From Phlebopus portentosus (Eukaryota > Basidiomycota > Agaricomycetes > Boletales > Boletinellaceae), in assembly GCA_037892935.1 (NCBI GenBank), contig JAYXKI010000001.1, positions 2,914,001-2,978,000 on the forward strand: 64,000 nt of DNA. The letters run 5' to 3'. Position numbers and translations under genes: made by a program. Numbering within the stretch: position 1 is the stretch's first letter; every line of letters starts with the position of its first letter. Shown in pieces: positions 48,679-61,171 of this stretch. Below the pieces are notes generated by a model that saw only the letters and a list, made by a program, of their open reading frames with translations, was not told the origin of the DNA and ran no database searches.

Positions 48679-50287
48679 TCAAGCATTCGTTTCCGCCTCT
48701 CCCAGCCGACTGTAGACCGCCGCCACTGTCAGTTATACCAGTAATTCCGCCGAGAAAAGAAAGCACATACTTGCTTCTGTTCTGCGATATTCGCGAAGTT
48801 CCTTCGTCTTATCTGGACCCATAATATTACCCCAACCTGCAAGCGGAACGACCATAGCAGTCATATTGTCATCGCTCCCTATCTCATCTGCAAAGTCGAG
48901 GATGTCTTTGGCTGAGTCTTTAGGTGTCTTCCCATATCGCGCCAGGTCGACAATCTCAGCATCAGAAAGCACGGAGGAAATGCCGTCGGTGACAAGAACC
49001 ATGTACGCCCAGTCTGGGCCGTTCAGCAAATTTGTAGTCACTTCTGGTTCGGCGGTGACGCCATACGGTTTGTATTCCATGTCTCCTATCCTGCGAAGCA
49101 TCAGTATGCACCGGTAGGTGGCCAAAATATTATTTGCTCACCCACGAGTATTGGCCAACGCTCCCATCCATCTGGAACAGAAGATGCCGCCCAGGTATTA
49201 AACACCGCAAAGAATTGGAGAATCGGAAGAGAACATACCTGGTCTCCCCAAATGAGTCCATCACAAGGCCGGAGCCCCCCCAGCGTCGCAGTCGAGTCGC
49301 TTCGACCGGTGCTTCTGCATGATGATCGTGAGTCATCCGAGTGACTTCGCCACCATCGGTCGCACAGAGCAAAACACGGGTGTCACTGTCGCACATACAA
49401 GGCATATTGGTTGTAAATAAGAGAAAACACCTCAAGCAAGAGAACAATTGTTACCCGACGTGAGCTACAGTAAGAGCGACCGTCTGCGAAGCAAAGAAGG
49501 GTGTAGCGGGGACATCGAGGGAATGAAGAAGAGCGACGGAAGCGGTCGCACCACAAGTCTTCGCTTCGTGACAAAGTCTGTCCGCCTGCGCGGTTCCAAG
49601 ACGTCAAAATGCGGAAGAGATTACGATCGAGGTGAGACGCACCTCAAGGAACGCTAATGTGGCTCTCGCCTCGAGGTCCATCTTCTGCTTTGAAGGCGGA
49701 TGTTTTAACCACGGTTGCAGAACGCCTCCACGATAACGCCTGAAGTAGCCTCCATGCTCCTTCGTCCAAGCGAACACGTCCTGTATTTGCGATACATCAA
49801 CTGACTCGAAAATGCCATGCAAATTTTGATGCAGGAATAGCGAGACGGCTTGCCCTCCATGGCCGTCATAGATGCCGACAAACACGACTTGCTCCGCAAA
49901 CTCCTTCCCCACGTCACTCGGGTCCCAGTCGATCCCAAAAGTCTTTTTCGCACTCAAATGCAGCTCTTCTGGGTCCAGTGTGAGCGACGCGAACTGATGG
50001 GAATCCTCTTGTTGGCTTTTGGACAGCGGGCGAACAACGTTAGCACCGGCTTTTTCGCGACGAGCTGATGCGAGACATACCGTCGGACTCCCCGCGATTC
50101 TGCAATGCCAATAACATTTGGTGAACTCAAGGGTATTCTGAGGACACCGCCTGGTGGATTCAGCAAAAGGACGCGCATATGATATAGAAGCCATACCAGG
50201 AGTTGCGGCTTTTATATAGGTATGATATCGTCTTCTTCCGATAGTCTTAAGAAATGAGCAGGAATATCGAAGACGAGATGAAAGCAT
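48679..50287 (-). CDS. Protein phosphatase 2C, probably mitochondrial (Ptc6-like)
   Basis: Exons 50287..50197, 50150..50081, 50015..49643, 49585..49455, 49385..49239, 49171..49142, 49090..48771, 48725..48679; 402 residues. The PPM/PP2C motifs are present: GIAESRGVRRQQED, VFVGIYDGHGG with metal-binding Asp, CGATASVALL, HVGDTRVLLC, RWMGALANTRGIGD, VLVTDGISSVLSD and the final metal site GSDDN. The N-terminus (MLSSRLRYSCSFLKTIGRRRYHTYIK) is basic with no acidic residue, like a mitochondrial presequence, which points to Ptc6-type phosphatases. The first two introns (46 and 65 nt) are needed to join the presequence to GGVLRIPL and then to the QQED block. It removes phosphate from Ser/Thr with Mg/Mn. 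Confidence 0.92.
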
Positions 50288-50578
50288 GCAGCAAGGTCTT
50301 CGGTGCACAGCTAACCGACCCTGTGCATTTCAGGAGAGATTATCGGCAGGGCGGAACAGTATAGTACAAACTCAAGAGTGCGTGGAACAGAAACGAAATG
50401 ATGCGCTGAACCACGGTAATAGGTAATATTAATGATGGCTCGGTTTCCATGTTTTATTGATTGATAATACGGCCGTACCCGCAAGAGGATCACACTCGTA
50501 CAGTACGTACATGTACATATAACATATCCTTTCTCTACAACTTTCTTTATACATCTTCAACTCGTTCGCATACATTAT

Positions 50579-51714
50579 TTACGCTAGGACACGCTTCGGG
50601 GTACCTTCTAGGAAGGCAGCGATATTATCTACAGTGTCGGACCAGAATGCCTGTAAGAAATATTGTGAGACAATTATGCCGGCTAAGATGCTATGCTAAT
50701 GGTTGAACAGATACCTGATATGTATTATCGCTGACATAGCCCGTATGTGGTGTAAGAGTGACATTGTCGAGCTTGCGCAATGGATGATCGAGGGGAAGTG
50801 GTTCAATGTCATAAACATCAAGACCCGCTCCCGCAATCTTTCTCCGCTTCAGAGCATTGACCAAAGCGGGCTCGTCGACTATCGGACCTCGCGAAGTATT
50901 GATAAAGAAAGCCGTAGGTTTCATGACCTCAAAATCCGACGCATTGATTAGACCGCGGGTCGTATCAGATAGCACCATATGCACGGAAACGATATTGCTT
51001 TGCTTGAATAATTCCTCTTTGGTCTCCACATACTCAACCCCTGCTGCTTGAGCGCGTTCCGGTGTGAGATGGGGCGACCAAGCAATGACTCTCATGTTAA
51101 ACGCTTTTCCGATCTAATCATCGGGAGTCAATACATGTTGGCGAGGGCCAGCAACTTCTGACGACCTTAGCAGTAGCCGCCCCAAGTCTGCCCGCACCCA
51201 CGAGGCCGAGAGTGTGTGCAAAGAGACCGAGCGGAACGAACGATTGCCATCGTGGCTTTGTTTCCTAATTAGTTTCAATTCAAAGACGATTAGCTGAAGG
51301 GCTCACATTGCCCGCAACGACGCTCGTGTGGTCATGAGCAATATACCTTACGGTCGATAAGATGAGGGCCCAGATGTGTTCAAGAGTAGAATCGCCTTTG
51401 GAGGAAGTGCCAGAGACGATAATACCTTTTGTCTTAGCATGAGCGACATCGATGCCTCTGTTCAACATGCCGGTTGTCGCGATGAGCTTTAGGTTCGGAA
51501 GGCGGTCCAGCAGGGTCGCGGTAAACCTGGTCCGCTCCCGCATCGCGCAGATGATTGTGTAAGGTTCAAGCCTTTGAGCAAGAGCACCCTCGTCATGTAG
51601 AGTATCATCGAATACATCGATTAACAGCCGGTCCTTGATCGGAGTCCAGTCTGCAAAGGTGAAAGCAACGTGCTGATAGTCATCAAGTATTGCAACCTTC
51701 ACTTTGTCCGCCAT
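50579..51714 (-). CDS. D-isomer-specific 2-hydroxyacid dehydrogenase
   Basis: Exons 51714..51307, 51264..51166, 51113..50715, 50650..50579; 325 residues. The substrate domain starts MADKVKVAILDDYQ. The NAD-binding Rossmann loop reads GLVGAGRLGAATAKIG. Catalytic features are INTSRGPIVDEPAL (Arg), GAGLDVYDIEPLP (the Asp/Glu pair region) and LTPHTGYVSD (His). It would reduce or oxidise a 2-keto/2-hydroxy acid with NAD(P); it resembles phosphoglycerate-dehydrogenase-like enzymes, and its substrate is not predictable. The start at 51714 gives the normal N-terminus. Four exons with ordinary introns. Confidence 0.93.
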
Positions 51715-53209
51715 GAGACCGAGTACAAAGAGTGCACGGAGCAAACAGAGGTGCTTGAAAGTATGCAATACATCGCCGAACTGACGTCTTACTGATTGTT
51801 TGTAAGCCTGAAGCAGCGAAGCTTTATGAACGGTACTAAAAAAAAAAAGGAGATGACCACATGATCGATATTCGAGAGTCACGTGATGATACTGTGACTG
51901 TAATCAAATATGTCACGAGTTTCAATTCATCCTGTTGCGAGCCTGAAACCATGTCGATTAATTTGGTTGTCCTCTTCGTCCAACCGTGTTCGTCTTGAAT
52001 TGTGGGGAATTTGGCAATTGAATACCATCGATCGACCTCCGAGCCTGATTCTGCGGCCTTTCTGCGCTGGTGCTGTGTTGCTCAACCCAGTAACCGACTC
52101 TCGGAATCGGATGTTCATAAATCATGAGGCACACTCTGGCACTTGGCCAAGATGTTGCGGGACGTGGTTACGCAATCATATCGCAGCTCGATATCTGTAC
52201 CTGCTTTTTTTCCCTGTGCATTCTGCTATCTGGGACAAGGCATCATAATTGAAGGTGAGTCTACCACCATTTTTTGCTATGCTGGCGGTAATGTTGAACG
52301 TCAACGTCGAACAGACTTGTTGATGACGGCGGTACATTATCTTAAAATCAACTGAGGCGATGCAATTTAGTCTCTTGCTTGGCCTTTAATTGAGCGAGTC
52401 AACAATCTATATTGGGTAAGAAACACTTCAACACCCTGGAGGTAGGTGTCGAACCTAATATCATCTGGGAAACAATAGGAAAAAAGACATTCCTCCAACA
52501 GATGTGCATTTGACCTGGGAAGGAATGGTCACGAAGGGGCGAAGGGGATGATAAAATCGAATCTTTTCTGTAAAATCCTTGGGATATCTCAACCCTTGAT
52601 GGTTACTTGTCCTCCTGCCTCTCTTATCTCTGGCAAACTGTCTCCAGCACACAGGCCACGTAGACCATGTTTTTTTGCAAGAAACTCAAGAAACGCAAGC
52701 AAATGCGTGCCCGGTCGCAATCGAACAAGTAATCGTTCTAAGGAGAGGGACAAATTACAGAATGAGAAAGATCATCTCATGAGTTTCATGACATCTGTGG
52801 TCTCGGCGTCGGCCGGGAGCTACTGAGTTGGTTCCCCGCATGGCGGAGGGTCGAGCGCGCGGCACCTGATGCGTGGAGCACGCGAGATATCAATAGCCGT
52901 CGTTGCAGCCAATAGAGCTCGGTACTTTTCCTTATCTCTAACGTCAACTGAATTTCATCTCGAAACCAAAGATCGTTCCTGCTGGGCAGTATCCTTCAAG
53001 TGACTGCTAATCTCCCTATCGTTCTCAGGGATGTTATCCTCCGTGCCCCTCGAAGCGCCTTCCAACTTTGGTCTCTGATATAATGCACGCCCACGCCTTT
53101 GTGGGCTTCTCCGCTCTGCCTTCAGTCTCCCCGTACGTACATCTTCTCTGCAGTGAGCTCATACCATTAAGCTGCGTCCCGTGCAACTTCTTTGCAAACG
53201 GTGATTGCA
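51715..53209. other. 1.5-kb intergenic region, divergent promoters
   Basis: This is the second longest non-coding stretch in the window. It lies between the dehydrogenase (minus) and GPCR (plus) starts. I find no conserved protein. A short poly-A tract at 51838-51850 lies upstream of the dehydrogenase start. CCAAT occurs at about 52909-52914. Short open frames (51910-52248, 52548-52826) look random. An unrecognised ncRNA or uncaptured 5' UTR exon is possible. Confidence 0.4.
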
Positions 53210-55038
53210 ATGTCCGACTCGTCGAAGGAGGGTGCTGTTGGCGACGTCGAAGATGAGTTCACCTTCGGCACGAGACTGGGCATCGTCTTCATTGTCGAGG
53301 GTGCCTTCCTCTCCCTGCTGTCAGTCCTCGGTCTTCTTGCGTATATTGCTGTACGTCGCCTTCCCATATGATCCTGTATCAATCTTTTACCGTGCGGCCG
53401 CACAGTTCGCTGCTGTCAAGACTAAAGGCAAGCGACGGGTACAATGGACCATCGCGACACCCTTGCATGCGTATTTCATCTCGCTATTGTTTGCTGAGCT
53501 ATTTCAGGCAATAGGTAACTAGTCAACTTACCGTTCTCAAATAATTCACCAACAATATGCATACAGGAGCCATCATGAACCTCAGATGGGTTCAAGAAGC
53601 CGTGAGCGCCCTTGTTTTTCCATTCCGCCGCCCCTAGCCAGATCTAATCAGGTGGTTTCTACAGGGCGTTGATGAGGGAGCATTTTGCGTTGCTCAAGGT
53701 ATGAGCGTTGACTCATATATTTTCAAATACGACTGTTCCTTATACTGTATTGAAAGGCCTCATCAAACAAACGGGAGACGTCTCTGTTGCTCTGTGGTGA
53801 GTCGCCCTGTTCCGCCGGAAAAAATTCATTATCTGACGTTCCTTATAGCACTCTAGTGAGTCGATCGTTTTAATTTTACTGAGGCACTAGCGTTAAATTT
53901 CAACAAGGCAATTGCTGTCCATACATTTGCGGCCATCGTGTTTCGTTGGAAACCACCCAGGCCAAAATTCCTCTCAATCACGGTCTTGACTACAATTTGG
54001 CTGATAGTCACTTTGATAATTGTAAGCCTTTATAACCATCAAAGTCACTTTTTATCTGACAAGTTCATCAGGTTATCAGCGCAGCAACGCACAGGAATAA
54101 CATCGACGATTATTGGTCAGATACACAGTACTGTATGTCTCGTAAATCTGAGGTTGGCAACATCCAGAGAAACTAACGTTTCCTTCGTAGGGTGCTGGAT
54201 TGCAAAGCCTTACAAGTTACAGCAATACCTCCTGGACTATGCTTTCATGTGGACAACGTAAGTCGATGCATTTGGATTGGGAAGAAAATACCGCACCAAC
54301 ATTAACGGATCTGTTGGACAGTGCTTTCGCGAACATCATCCTGTACATCCCAATGGCGCTGGTCATCAAGGGTATTATCACTGTAAATGGATGGAAGGTC
54401 AGGTACAGGCGAGCGAAAGAACGGAAGCACATATCTACCCAGAGCTTAGTGACCAGCAACGGTAAGGGCGTCGACAAGGTTGCTTCGCAAATGCTCTTGT
54501 AAGTCTGTTCTTTTTATCTGGCATGGAAGATGGATTGCTGAACCAGGAGGTGCGGGGATATAATAGCTATCCTGCGGTTTATACGATCACCATTCTCCCA
54601 ATCGCCATTGTGCGCTTCCGCGCATTCCATGACGAACATGTTCCTTTCGCATATACCGCCATAGCTGACGTCTTGTTCGTTTGCTCGGGCTTCTTCAACG
54701 TCTGCCTTTTCGGGTTTACACGACCATCCCTTCTTCCGCGTCGCGATACATTTGCCTCAAGTGGGCAGTCTTTGAACCCCTTGACCTTTTCGCTCCGCAG
54801 TCCAACAGGTGACCAACCGTTCTCCGCCCGCCGATCAATGATGCCACCTCGCTCACCTATGGGAACCATGACCACCGTAACCCCCATCACTGCTCTTCCC
54901 GATGATAGCATGATCTATTGTTTTGACTCTCGATCAGAACACGAATACGATGTCCATTCTCTCCAGCCGTCCCCTATGAAGACTGGGTTAACCCCCTCTA
55001 TAGTTTCATTTCACACCAGCCCCCATAGCTCTGACTAG
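53210..55038 (+). CDS. Seven-transmembrane GPCR-like protein (Git3/cAMP-receptor-like)
   Basis: Exons 53210..53350, 53406..53514, 53567..53601, 53665..53698, 53757..53796, 53850..53856, 53908..54021, 54072..54132, 54191..54257, 54322..54498, 54567..55038; 418 residues. About seven hydrophobic segments: LGIVFIVEGAFLSLLSVLGL, HAYFISLLFAELFQAIG, GVDEGAFCVAQGLIKQ (with the usual extracellular Cys), a segment ending HTFAAIVF, SITVLTTIWLIVTLII, YAFMWTTAFANIILYIPM and YPAVYTITILPIAIVRF, then VPFAYTAIADVLFVCSGFFNV. An extracellular YWCWI motif precedes TM5. The Ser/Pro-rich tail (~110 residues) is cytosolic. This layout fits fungal Git3/cAMP-receptor-like GPCRs that sense nutrients through G-alpha; the ligand is unknown. 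Exon 6 is only 7 nt. Confidence 0.88.
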
Positions 55039-55298
55039 GCTTTTAATATTTTTATGCATTATCTTGTTACCCGACGCTCATTGCTAAGTTCAAGCGATGT
55101 AAGAAGTTATTGTTGTGTGTAATCTGTACCTTTAGGGTGGCGAGCCTTGTCTTAATGATAATCTTTAATTACATTTGCGGATGCGGAGAGTAGTAATGAC
55201 ATTGTATTAAAACATCCTTGAAGAAATTGATGATCTAGACACAGTTCTTTGATAAGTCAAGCAGAACGGCGGATAAGTAAGTAAGATGACAGTGAGTA

Positions 55299-58200
55299 TC
55301 AGTCATCAAACGGATACTGTAGCGAACATATCAGTCTCATTATTGGGATACATTACTCTATACTCACCTCAAACGATGCTGGTGGTTCCGCTTCGGGTGC
55401 ATTCTCGTCGAGTGCAATGTGTGGTCCGGTCGGCTGCGACGCAGCTGGGACAGGCGCACCCGTTGCCGTTGTCGCAGCGTCTGCAAAAGGAGGTGGAGGG
55501 GGCGGTACTTCCTCCTCGATGAATTCAATTGGCTCTCCCGGAGCCTGGTCAATGAGAATGAGGATTCCCCCACCGCCGGCATATCGCTCGGATGGGACTC
55601 CCAGCGCTGCCGTCATTGGCGTTTTCGCTGAAGACAACAAGAAGGATTTGCCTTTCGTAGATTTTTGTGATCGCGTCGAAACAGGTCGCACGGGTTGGAA
55701 TCGCCCTTCCGGCGGAAAGACTATGTGTGCGAGCTGGGCGGGGATCACACGGGAGAAGTTTGGTAGTCGTTCAGATGACGGCTCTGATTTTCGCTTCTTC
55801 GTTTCTAAGGAATTACCATCGCCTTTCTGACCATCAGGCAAGTCAGATTCTGGCTTGCCCGTTGGCGGAACGTCTACCGACGTCTCCGTGGATGTAGGTG
55901 GGGTGTCTTCAGTCTTCATCTCAACGTCGCCTTTTGCCTCTGGCTTGGATTCAACCTTTGAGTCCTAGTATCCTAAGATAAGAATCATTTCGGCATGGTT
56001 GTCAAACCAACTCACAGTCTCCATTGCATCAGCTTTCGCTGTCGCAGCTGCTTTTTCCTTTTCTTTTGTCCTCTCGCGCGCCTTTGCCTTAGCGGTCGTT
56101 GAGAGCACAGCAGTCGTGACCTTTGTGACTGGTTCCTTTGTCGGGGGTTTCGTGAGAGGCGGATAAGCGAAGAGACTGGGCTTCGCATTGGAGATAAACT
56201 CAAATTTAGGAGCCTGAAGAAAGTAGCGTTAATGAACTCATATAGTACCATGATGAGGACAAACCTTACTTTAAGTTCTTCATTCAGACCAATGATAGCT
56301 GTCGGTTCAAATGCAAGACACGCGCAATGTGCTAGAGGGAACCAGTACCAGAACTGGCAGAATAGCACCATACCGACAATGGCGCTCGTATTTCGACTTC
56401 CTGCGCGGCTCTGGAGACTTATTGTGGCATTTCTCCCACTGGCGTCAATGAGACCCTGGCCTAGAGCAGCGCCGAAACGAGCCATTGGATCTTCGTGCTT
56501 GTCTCCCACTATCTTCGCGTATAAACTTCGCGTTGCTGACATCGAGGGGGATGCCGCTTCGGACTGCTCGACTAAGATCATTCCAAGCGCAATGAATGAA
56601 CCTTGACGAACGAAGTCGACAGGGTCCCTCGTCATTGGTTCAAGGATATCAACAGCGTCTTGCAGACCTGTTCCAGCACAAGCAATGCCAAGCGCAAGAG
56701 TTGCACCGCAGCGGACGTGCGGATTATAACTCTCGCTCAAAAGTTGAACTATCCTTGGAACAGAACTAGGGTTCTTGAAAAGCACGAAGGCCAGGGATGT
56801 CACTGCAGCACGTCGGACATCGTCTGAAGTATCCGAGACGGCTACATGTAGAAGTTTGCGCATAGCATCGTTATTCGAGGTGCCCGCATAAGCGAGGGCA
56901 ACAGTGTAGACACCTCCGTAACGTAAAATGGGATCCTAATGGATACTAAGCAAGGAAGAACTGCCTAAATGAAAGACTCTCACCTTCTCAGTCAGCAACA
57001 TCTTTATCATGTCATCCGCTTGCTCCTGTCTACCGTAGTAAAGGAAAGCGAGTCCGATAGCAAGACCACGAATTATCTTCTCGTGCTGTGTCTCCCTTGC
57101 ATACGCTAACATCTCATCAGCACATCTCGCGTCTGCAGTCCCGAGCATGACGAGCCCCATTGCATAACCAGCAGATTCTCCTGCAACGGCAGAATCAGTG
57201 TACAGTTTTTGCTTCAGATCGTCGTATGATTGCTCGTTCTTTCCTCCCATCCCAGCAATCCCAAGACCCAAAGCTGCACCATGCTGGACGACCTCGTTCG
57301 TGGCTGCACGTAGCTTATCTTGAAGATAGCTCTCGACATCGCGAGCGATACCGCATCCCGCGTTGACAATTCCTAATGCATATAAAGCGCCACCTTCCGA
57401 GTACTCGGCTCCCTGGATCCCAGGGGTTTGAGTGCCACCCTCGACGGGTAAATATGGGCCCAAAATATTCATACCTTCCTCAAAGTGACCTTTGTGGATC
57501 ACTCCAAGGCCTACCGTCGCGGAAAACTTCGCCCAATTAGTTGCCTTTCCGAGCCATTCCAAATTTTCTCGAAGGAAAACGTCGGATGTCGTCCCAGCAT
57601 GCATATACGCGTTTTGGAGCGTGAGGGCGTTGTGATACACTGATGAACGGGGCTCAAGGACGTCCTGATGTATTTTGAGTCAACGTATCGGAGAGAAGGG
57701 GTAGCACGAACCTTCGTATTCTTCAGGATGAGCATATCGACTTTATTGTTTCTCCGGAGGAACTGCAAATATAACTTTACAGACTCCTGCCCGGTCAAAA
57801 TCTGGCGAAGTGTATCGTAGATCTCCTTCGTTTCCTATCTGAAGGGTAAGAATTTAAATCTACGTATACAGTGATGTACCATACCGAATCACCGTCTGGC
57901 AGCCCTGCTCTGATAGCTACCAAGAAGTCCTGGCCACCACCTTCGACAAGATCAAAAGCCAGCTGGTAAGCAAGTAGCTTTTCACTTGGCACGAGCTTCG
58001 TAAGCATGGGAATAGTGAGGGAAGGATTGCTCAATGTAACAAGTATACGCGTCACAGCATATACGTGCGAAGCCCTCGCCTCAAGAGGAGGGAATAAGGG
58101 AAGGAGAAAGTTGAGAACTTCATTTCGGTATGAAAGAGAGAAATTCATGTCGATCACAGAGTCCATAGCGTAGGACAGCAGCGAGACATCTAGAGTCAGT

Positions 58201-58884
58201 TTATAGATGTGTAATATGAGGTCGAGGCGGTGTGATTCTAGCGCTATACCAATGGCCTGAATACCATGATAAAAATAAGCAACCGATTACGAAAGCATTC
58301 GTGAGGACACACCTGCTTATGTTCGCCATCTTCTATGCATCGCCCAAAAATGCCTTCGACAATATTCTGGAGGCGCAGGTCGATCTTCTTCGCCGACGCT
58401 TCATCAGAACGAAGCTCAACATATCGGTCAATTGCTTTGGCTGAAGCGGCTGTCAACAGCCAGATACAAGGCAGGAGAAGTTGCCACTCACAAACGACTG
58501 TTTCAATGTACTCTTCCGATCCGGGTACGCGACTTTCTGCTTCGAAGGTTGGCCCTGCACCAAGCGCGAAGGAGAGAGCTTCGTCGTGCTCTCCGAGGAA
58601 GTAATAAACTTTGCTTGCAAGTAAAGCAGCAGAGTCGCGCGCCTCTTTCTGAAGGTCCTTACTCTCATACAGGGATTCTCTGAATTATTTTGTCAATAAC
58701 GGAGTCGGCAATATCGAGGCCAATTAGTCTGCACGTACATGAGAGCAACATGCTCCGAAATTTCTGCCCAGAACTGGGGGACGAGAGGGATGAGAGCTTG
58801 AAGAGCGTGCTGTTTAACAATTGGCTCTGGTTCAGACAGCAGAGCTAGTACACCAGCAGCAGATGTCTGAGTGCGGGCGACCAT
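55299..58884 (-). CDS. RPN2: 26S proteasome regulatory subunit Rpn2
   Basis: Exons 58884..58739, 58679..58492, 58449..58313, 58256..57885, 57834..57712, 57664..56984, 56935..56270, 56213..56016, 55964..55368, 55316..55299; 1041 residues. Rpn2 is the largest scaffold of the 19S base and anchors Rpn13 and substrate-processing subunits. The N-terminal helical solenoid runs to ~residue 320. The proteasome/cyclosome repeats follow (WAKFSATVGLGVIHKGH, GGALYALGIVNAGCG, HGAALGLGIAGMG, RYGGVYTVALAYAGT, GATLALGIACAG). Near the toroid end is VLFCQFWYWFPLAHCACLAF, PTAIIGLN. A Lys/Glu-rich segment precedes the C-terminal beta domain, and the protein ends PASFEYPFDD, the Rpn13-binding tail. The last exon (18 nt) encodes that tail. 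Confidence 0.96.
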
Positions 58885-59553
58885 AGTTAGGGAAAGCAAA
58901 GGAGAGATGAGGACGCGCAAATCCTGGCCTGAGGTTACGCACTTGCCCCTTGCGCAAGACGCGTCAGCTCTCGTGGCGCGTCGCTCCTCAATATGGCTTA
59001 CGGTTCTCACGATATTTACACGCGGTACGTATTTCTTCTAATTTCTTTGCTCCCGTACGTATCTTGCTATGTCTTACCTCTGATTCCGACTTGCCAGCAT
59101 TATTATGAGTTAATCTACTGGGTGTACTCGACAATAAGCTGAAAATCCCATACCTAGATCTGAAGTGTCTCGGATACACAATGACTGGACTGGCCATGGC
59201 TTACTGCAAGTTCAAGCACATCAATGGTTTCGGCACAACGAGAGAAATATTCGACAAAAGGAAAGGAGATTATCAATTGTTGATGTTTTAACTGCGGCCA
59301 CAGTCTAGAATGTCTTATTTCTCGGAATGCTTTACTTCCGGATAGCGGTATATCTTCGAGACTATGATTATTGTCTGGAGAAAGACATATAAATTGCCAG
59401 CGACTTAGCAGTTCTGAGATGCACCAAACAATTATTCGGAATTCGTCTTTAAAAGTGTGGCAGTCCTCTAGTAACTTATCCATCTCTCTCTTACCCTTAC
59501 TCCCTTCACCCTCACTACTCCGATCTAGTCACCACCTCTCTACCTCGCTTAAC
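58885..59553. other. Divergent intergenic region of Rpn2 and the kinase
   Basis: This is 669 bp with no supported gene. Immediately before the kinase start (about 59470-59545) is a CT-rich leader. No TATA box is evident. Frames on the minus strand at 59154-59483 show no protein resemblance. Confidence 0.4.
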
Positions 59554-61171
59554 ATGTCTGGTGACTCCAAAGCCTGGCACGCCAACCTTTTCAAAGGATC
59601 TCCCTCAGAGAACATATCTGAACTCTTGGGTACCCGACGTCTCATCGACAAGCGTCGCCTTGTCCTGATAGACTGCATCGGCCAAGGTTCGTGGGGCGTC
59701 GTCTATAAAGCCCAACGCACCCTTGTGGGACGCGACTATTATCCAGACGAATTCTGTGCAGTCAAATGTATGGCGCCACATCTCATGACACGCAACCAGC
59801 GAAGATCTATCGCGCATGAAATCGAGATGCACCGTGCTTGCTCCGACGTCACTCCCTCCGTGCTCCAATTTATTTGTGCCAGTGAAGATGAGGACACTGG
59901 TCTCGTCTTCATTATCACGGAGTTGTGCGAAGGCGGCACTTTGTTGCAACGCATCAATGACGAATCCATTGTCGGGAGCGACGAACGCATTCGTCGGACT
60001 TTCGTTCAGATTTTGGACGCTGTCGCGGCTTGTCATGCAGCGGGTGTCTATCATCGCGATCTAAAACTGGAGAACATCCTGTTCAAGGCTGATGGGCAGA
60101 TCGTCCTTGCGGACTTCGGTTTCGCGACGCACAAGAGAGGCACTAGCGATTTGGGTTTGGGAAGCAGGGAGTACATGAGCCCTGGTTTGTGTTGAAAAGC
60201 TTGATAGTTTGTTACGGTTGCTGACTAGCCGTGCAGAGATTCTCGGTGGCTTTGGGTATCACAAGGTGCGGTCGATATCCTCTCGTCAATCCGACATCTG
60301 GGCACTCGGCATCATTTTCACTATCCTTGTCTCGGGAAGAATGCCTTGGAAGAAGGCATCCGCGTCCGACGCACACTTCCTTCATTTCGTCGCAATGGAC
60401 AACGATTATCTATACCACGCCCTTAACATTTCTGGCGAGACCAATGAGATTCTGAAGAGTATATTCTGCCACCCACGTGGTCGCCTTACCATCGAGGAAC
60501 TGCGTAGATGCGTCTTGAGCGTGAAGTCGTTCAGGCGTTGTGAATCAAAGTTGAACCTCGCGGTAGATACCGAGAAGAGAAGCGTCGTCATTTCCGAGAG
60601 CAATAGTGAGACAGACTCAGACACGTATCTGGGTCACTCACAGAGGGATATCGACGCGCATTTCGAAGCTGCCGCACTCCGTGTCATCAACGGCGCTAAT
60701 CCAGAGGACGAAGACATTACGGACATGCCTGTTGACCCGAATATTATCGAGCCGTCCCCCGCTCCGCCTGAAGACCTTCAATTGCCAGAAGCTGCTATGG
60801 AGGAAGACAACCTCGATGCACCCGTTCACATTGAAGTCATCTTGCTGCCCGTTGGCGAGGCGGACATCGCAGAGGGCGTCTTCGTGCTCGGTTCCAACTC
60901 AGACTCGGACTCTGACGGCACGGAATCAGAGGGACCTATCACACCTGAGACGCATGCCGTCGACAATGCTTCCATCGCTTCTCCTACTGGCGCCAGACCA
61001 CTGGAAGACGTCACCGAGTTCAACTTGGCCGACACGTCCGCTCTACCTGCTCCGGTCCCAGTCAAAGGTTTTGTTGATAGTTTCAGCATCCCTCCTGGGC
61101 TAGAGCACGTTCGGAAATGGCATGACAATACGACCGCCCTACCCGTGAACGCACAGACTTATGATGCCTGA
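59554..61171 (+). CDS. Ser/Thr protein kinase, Ran1/Sks1-like, with acidic C-terminal tail
   Basis: Exons 59554..60184 and 60237..61171; 521 residues. A full kinase domain covers about residues 35-325: Gly loop GQGSWGVVYKA, catalytic Lys in FCAVKCM, YHRDLKLENILF, DFGFATH and REYMSPEILG (Ser-Pro-Glu in place of APE), SDIWALGIIFTILVSGRMPW. This resembles the Ran1/Pat1-Sks1-Ksp1 group that links nutrient state to growth or meiosis; assignment is by look only. The last ~190 residues are acidic and Ser-rich (for example DSDSDGTESEG), with no known domain. Only one intron (52 nt), unusually few for this window. The start is the first ATG after a CT-rich leader. Confidence 0.88.

Noticed and set aside
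43368..51714. Possible metabolic gene cluster (MFS, gamma-glutamyltranspeptidase, dehydrogenase)
   Set aside because: No backbone synthase, no shared promoter pattern, and PP2C and WRAP73 are interspersed. These are ordinary neighbours.
52437..52460. GGTTCGACACC B-box-like match on the minus strand
   Set aside because: Four of five T-stem pairs form, but there is no A box, anticodon arm or matching acceptor stem upstream.
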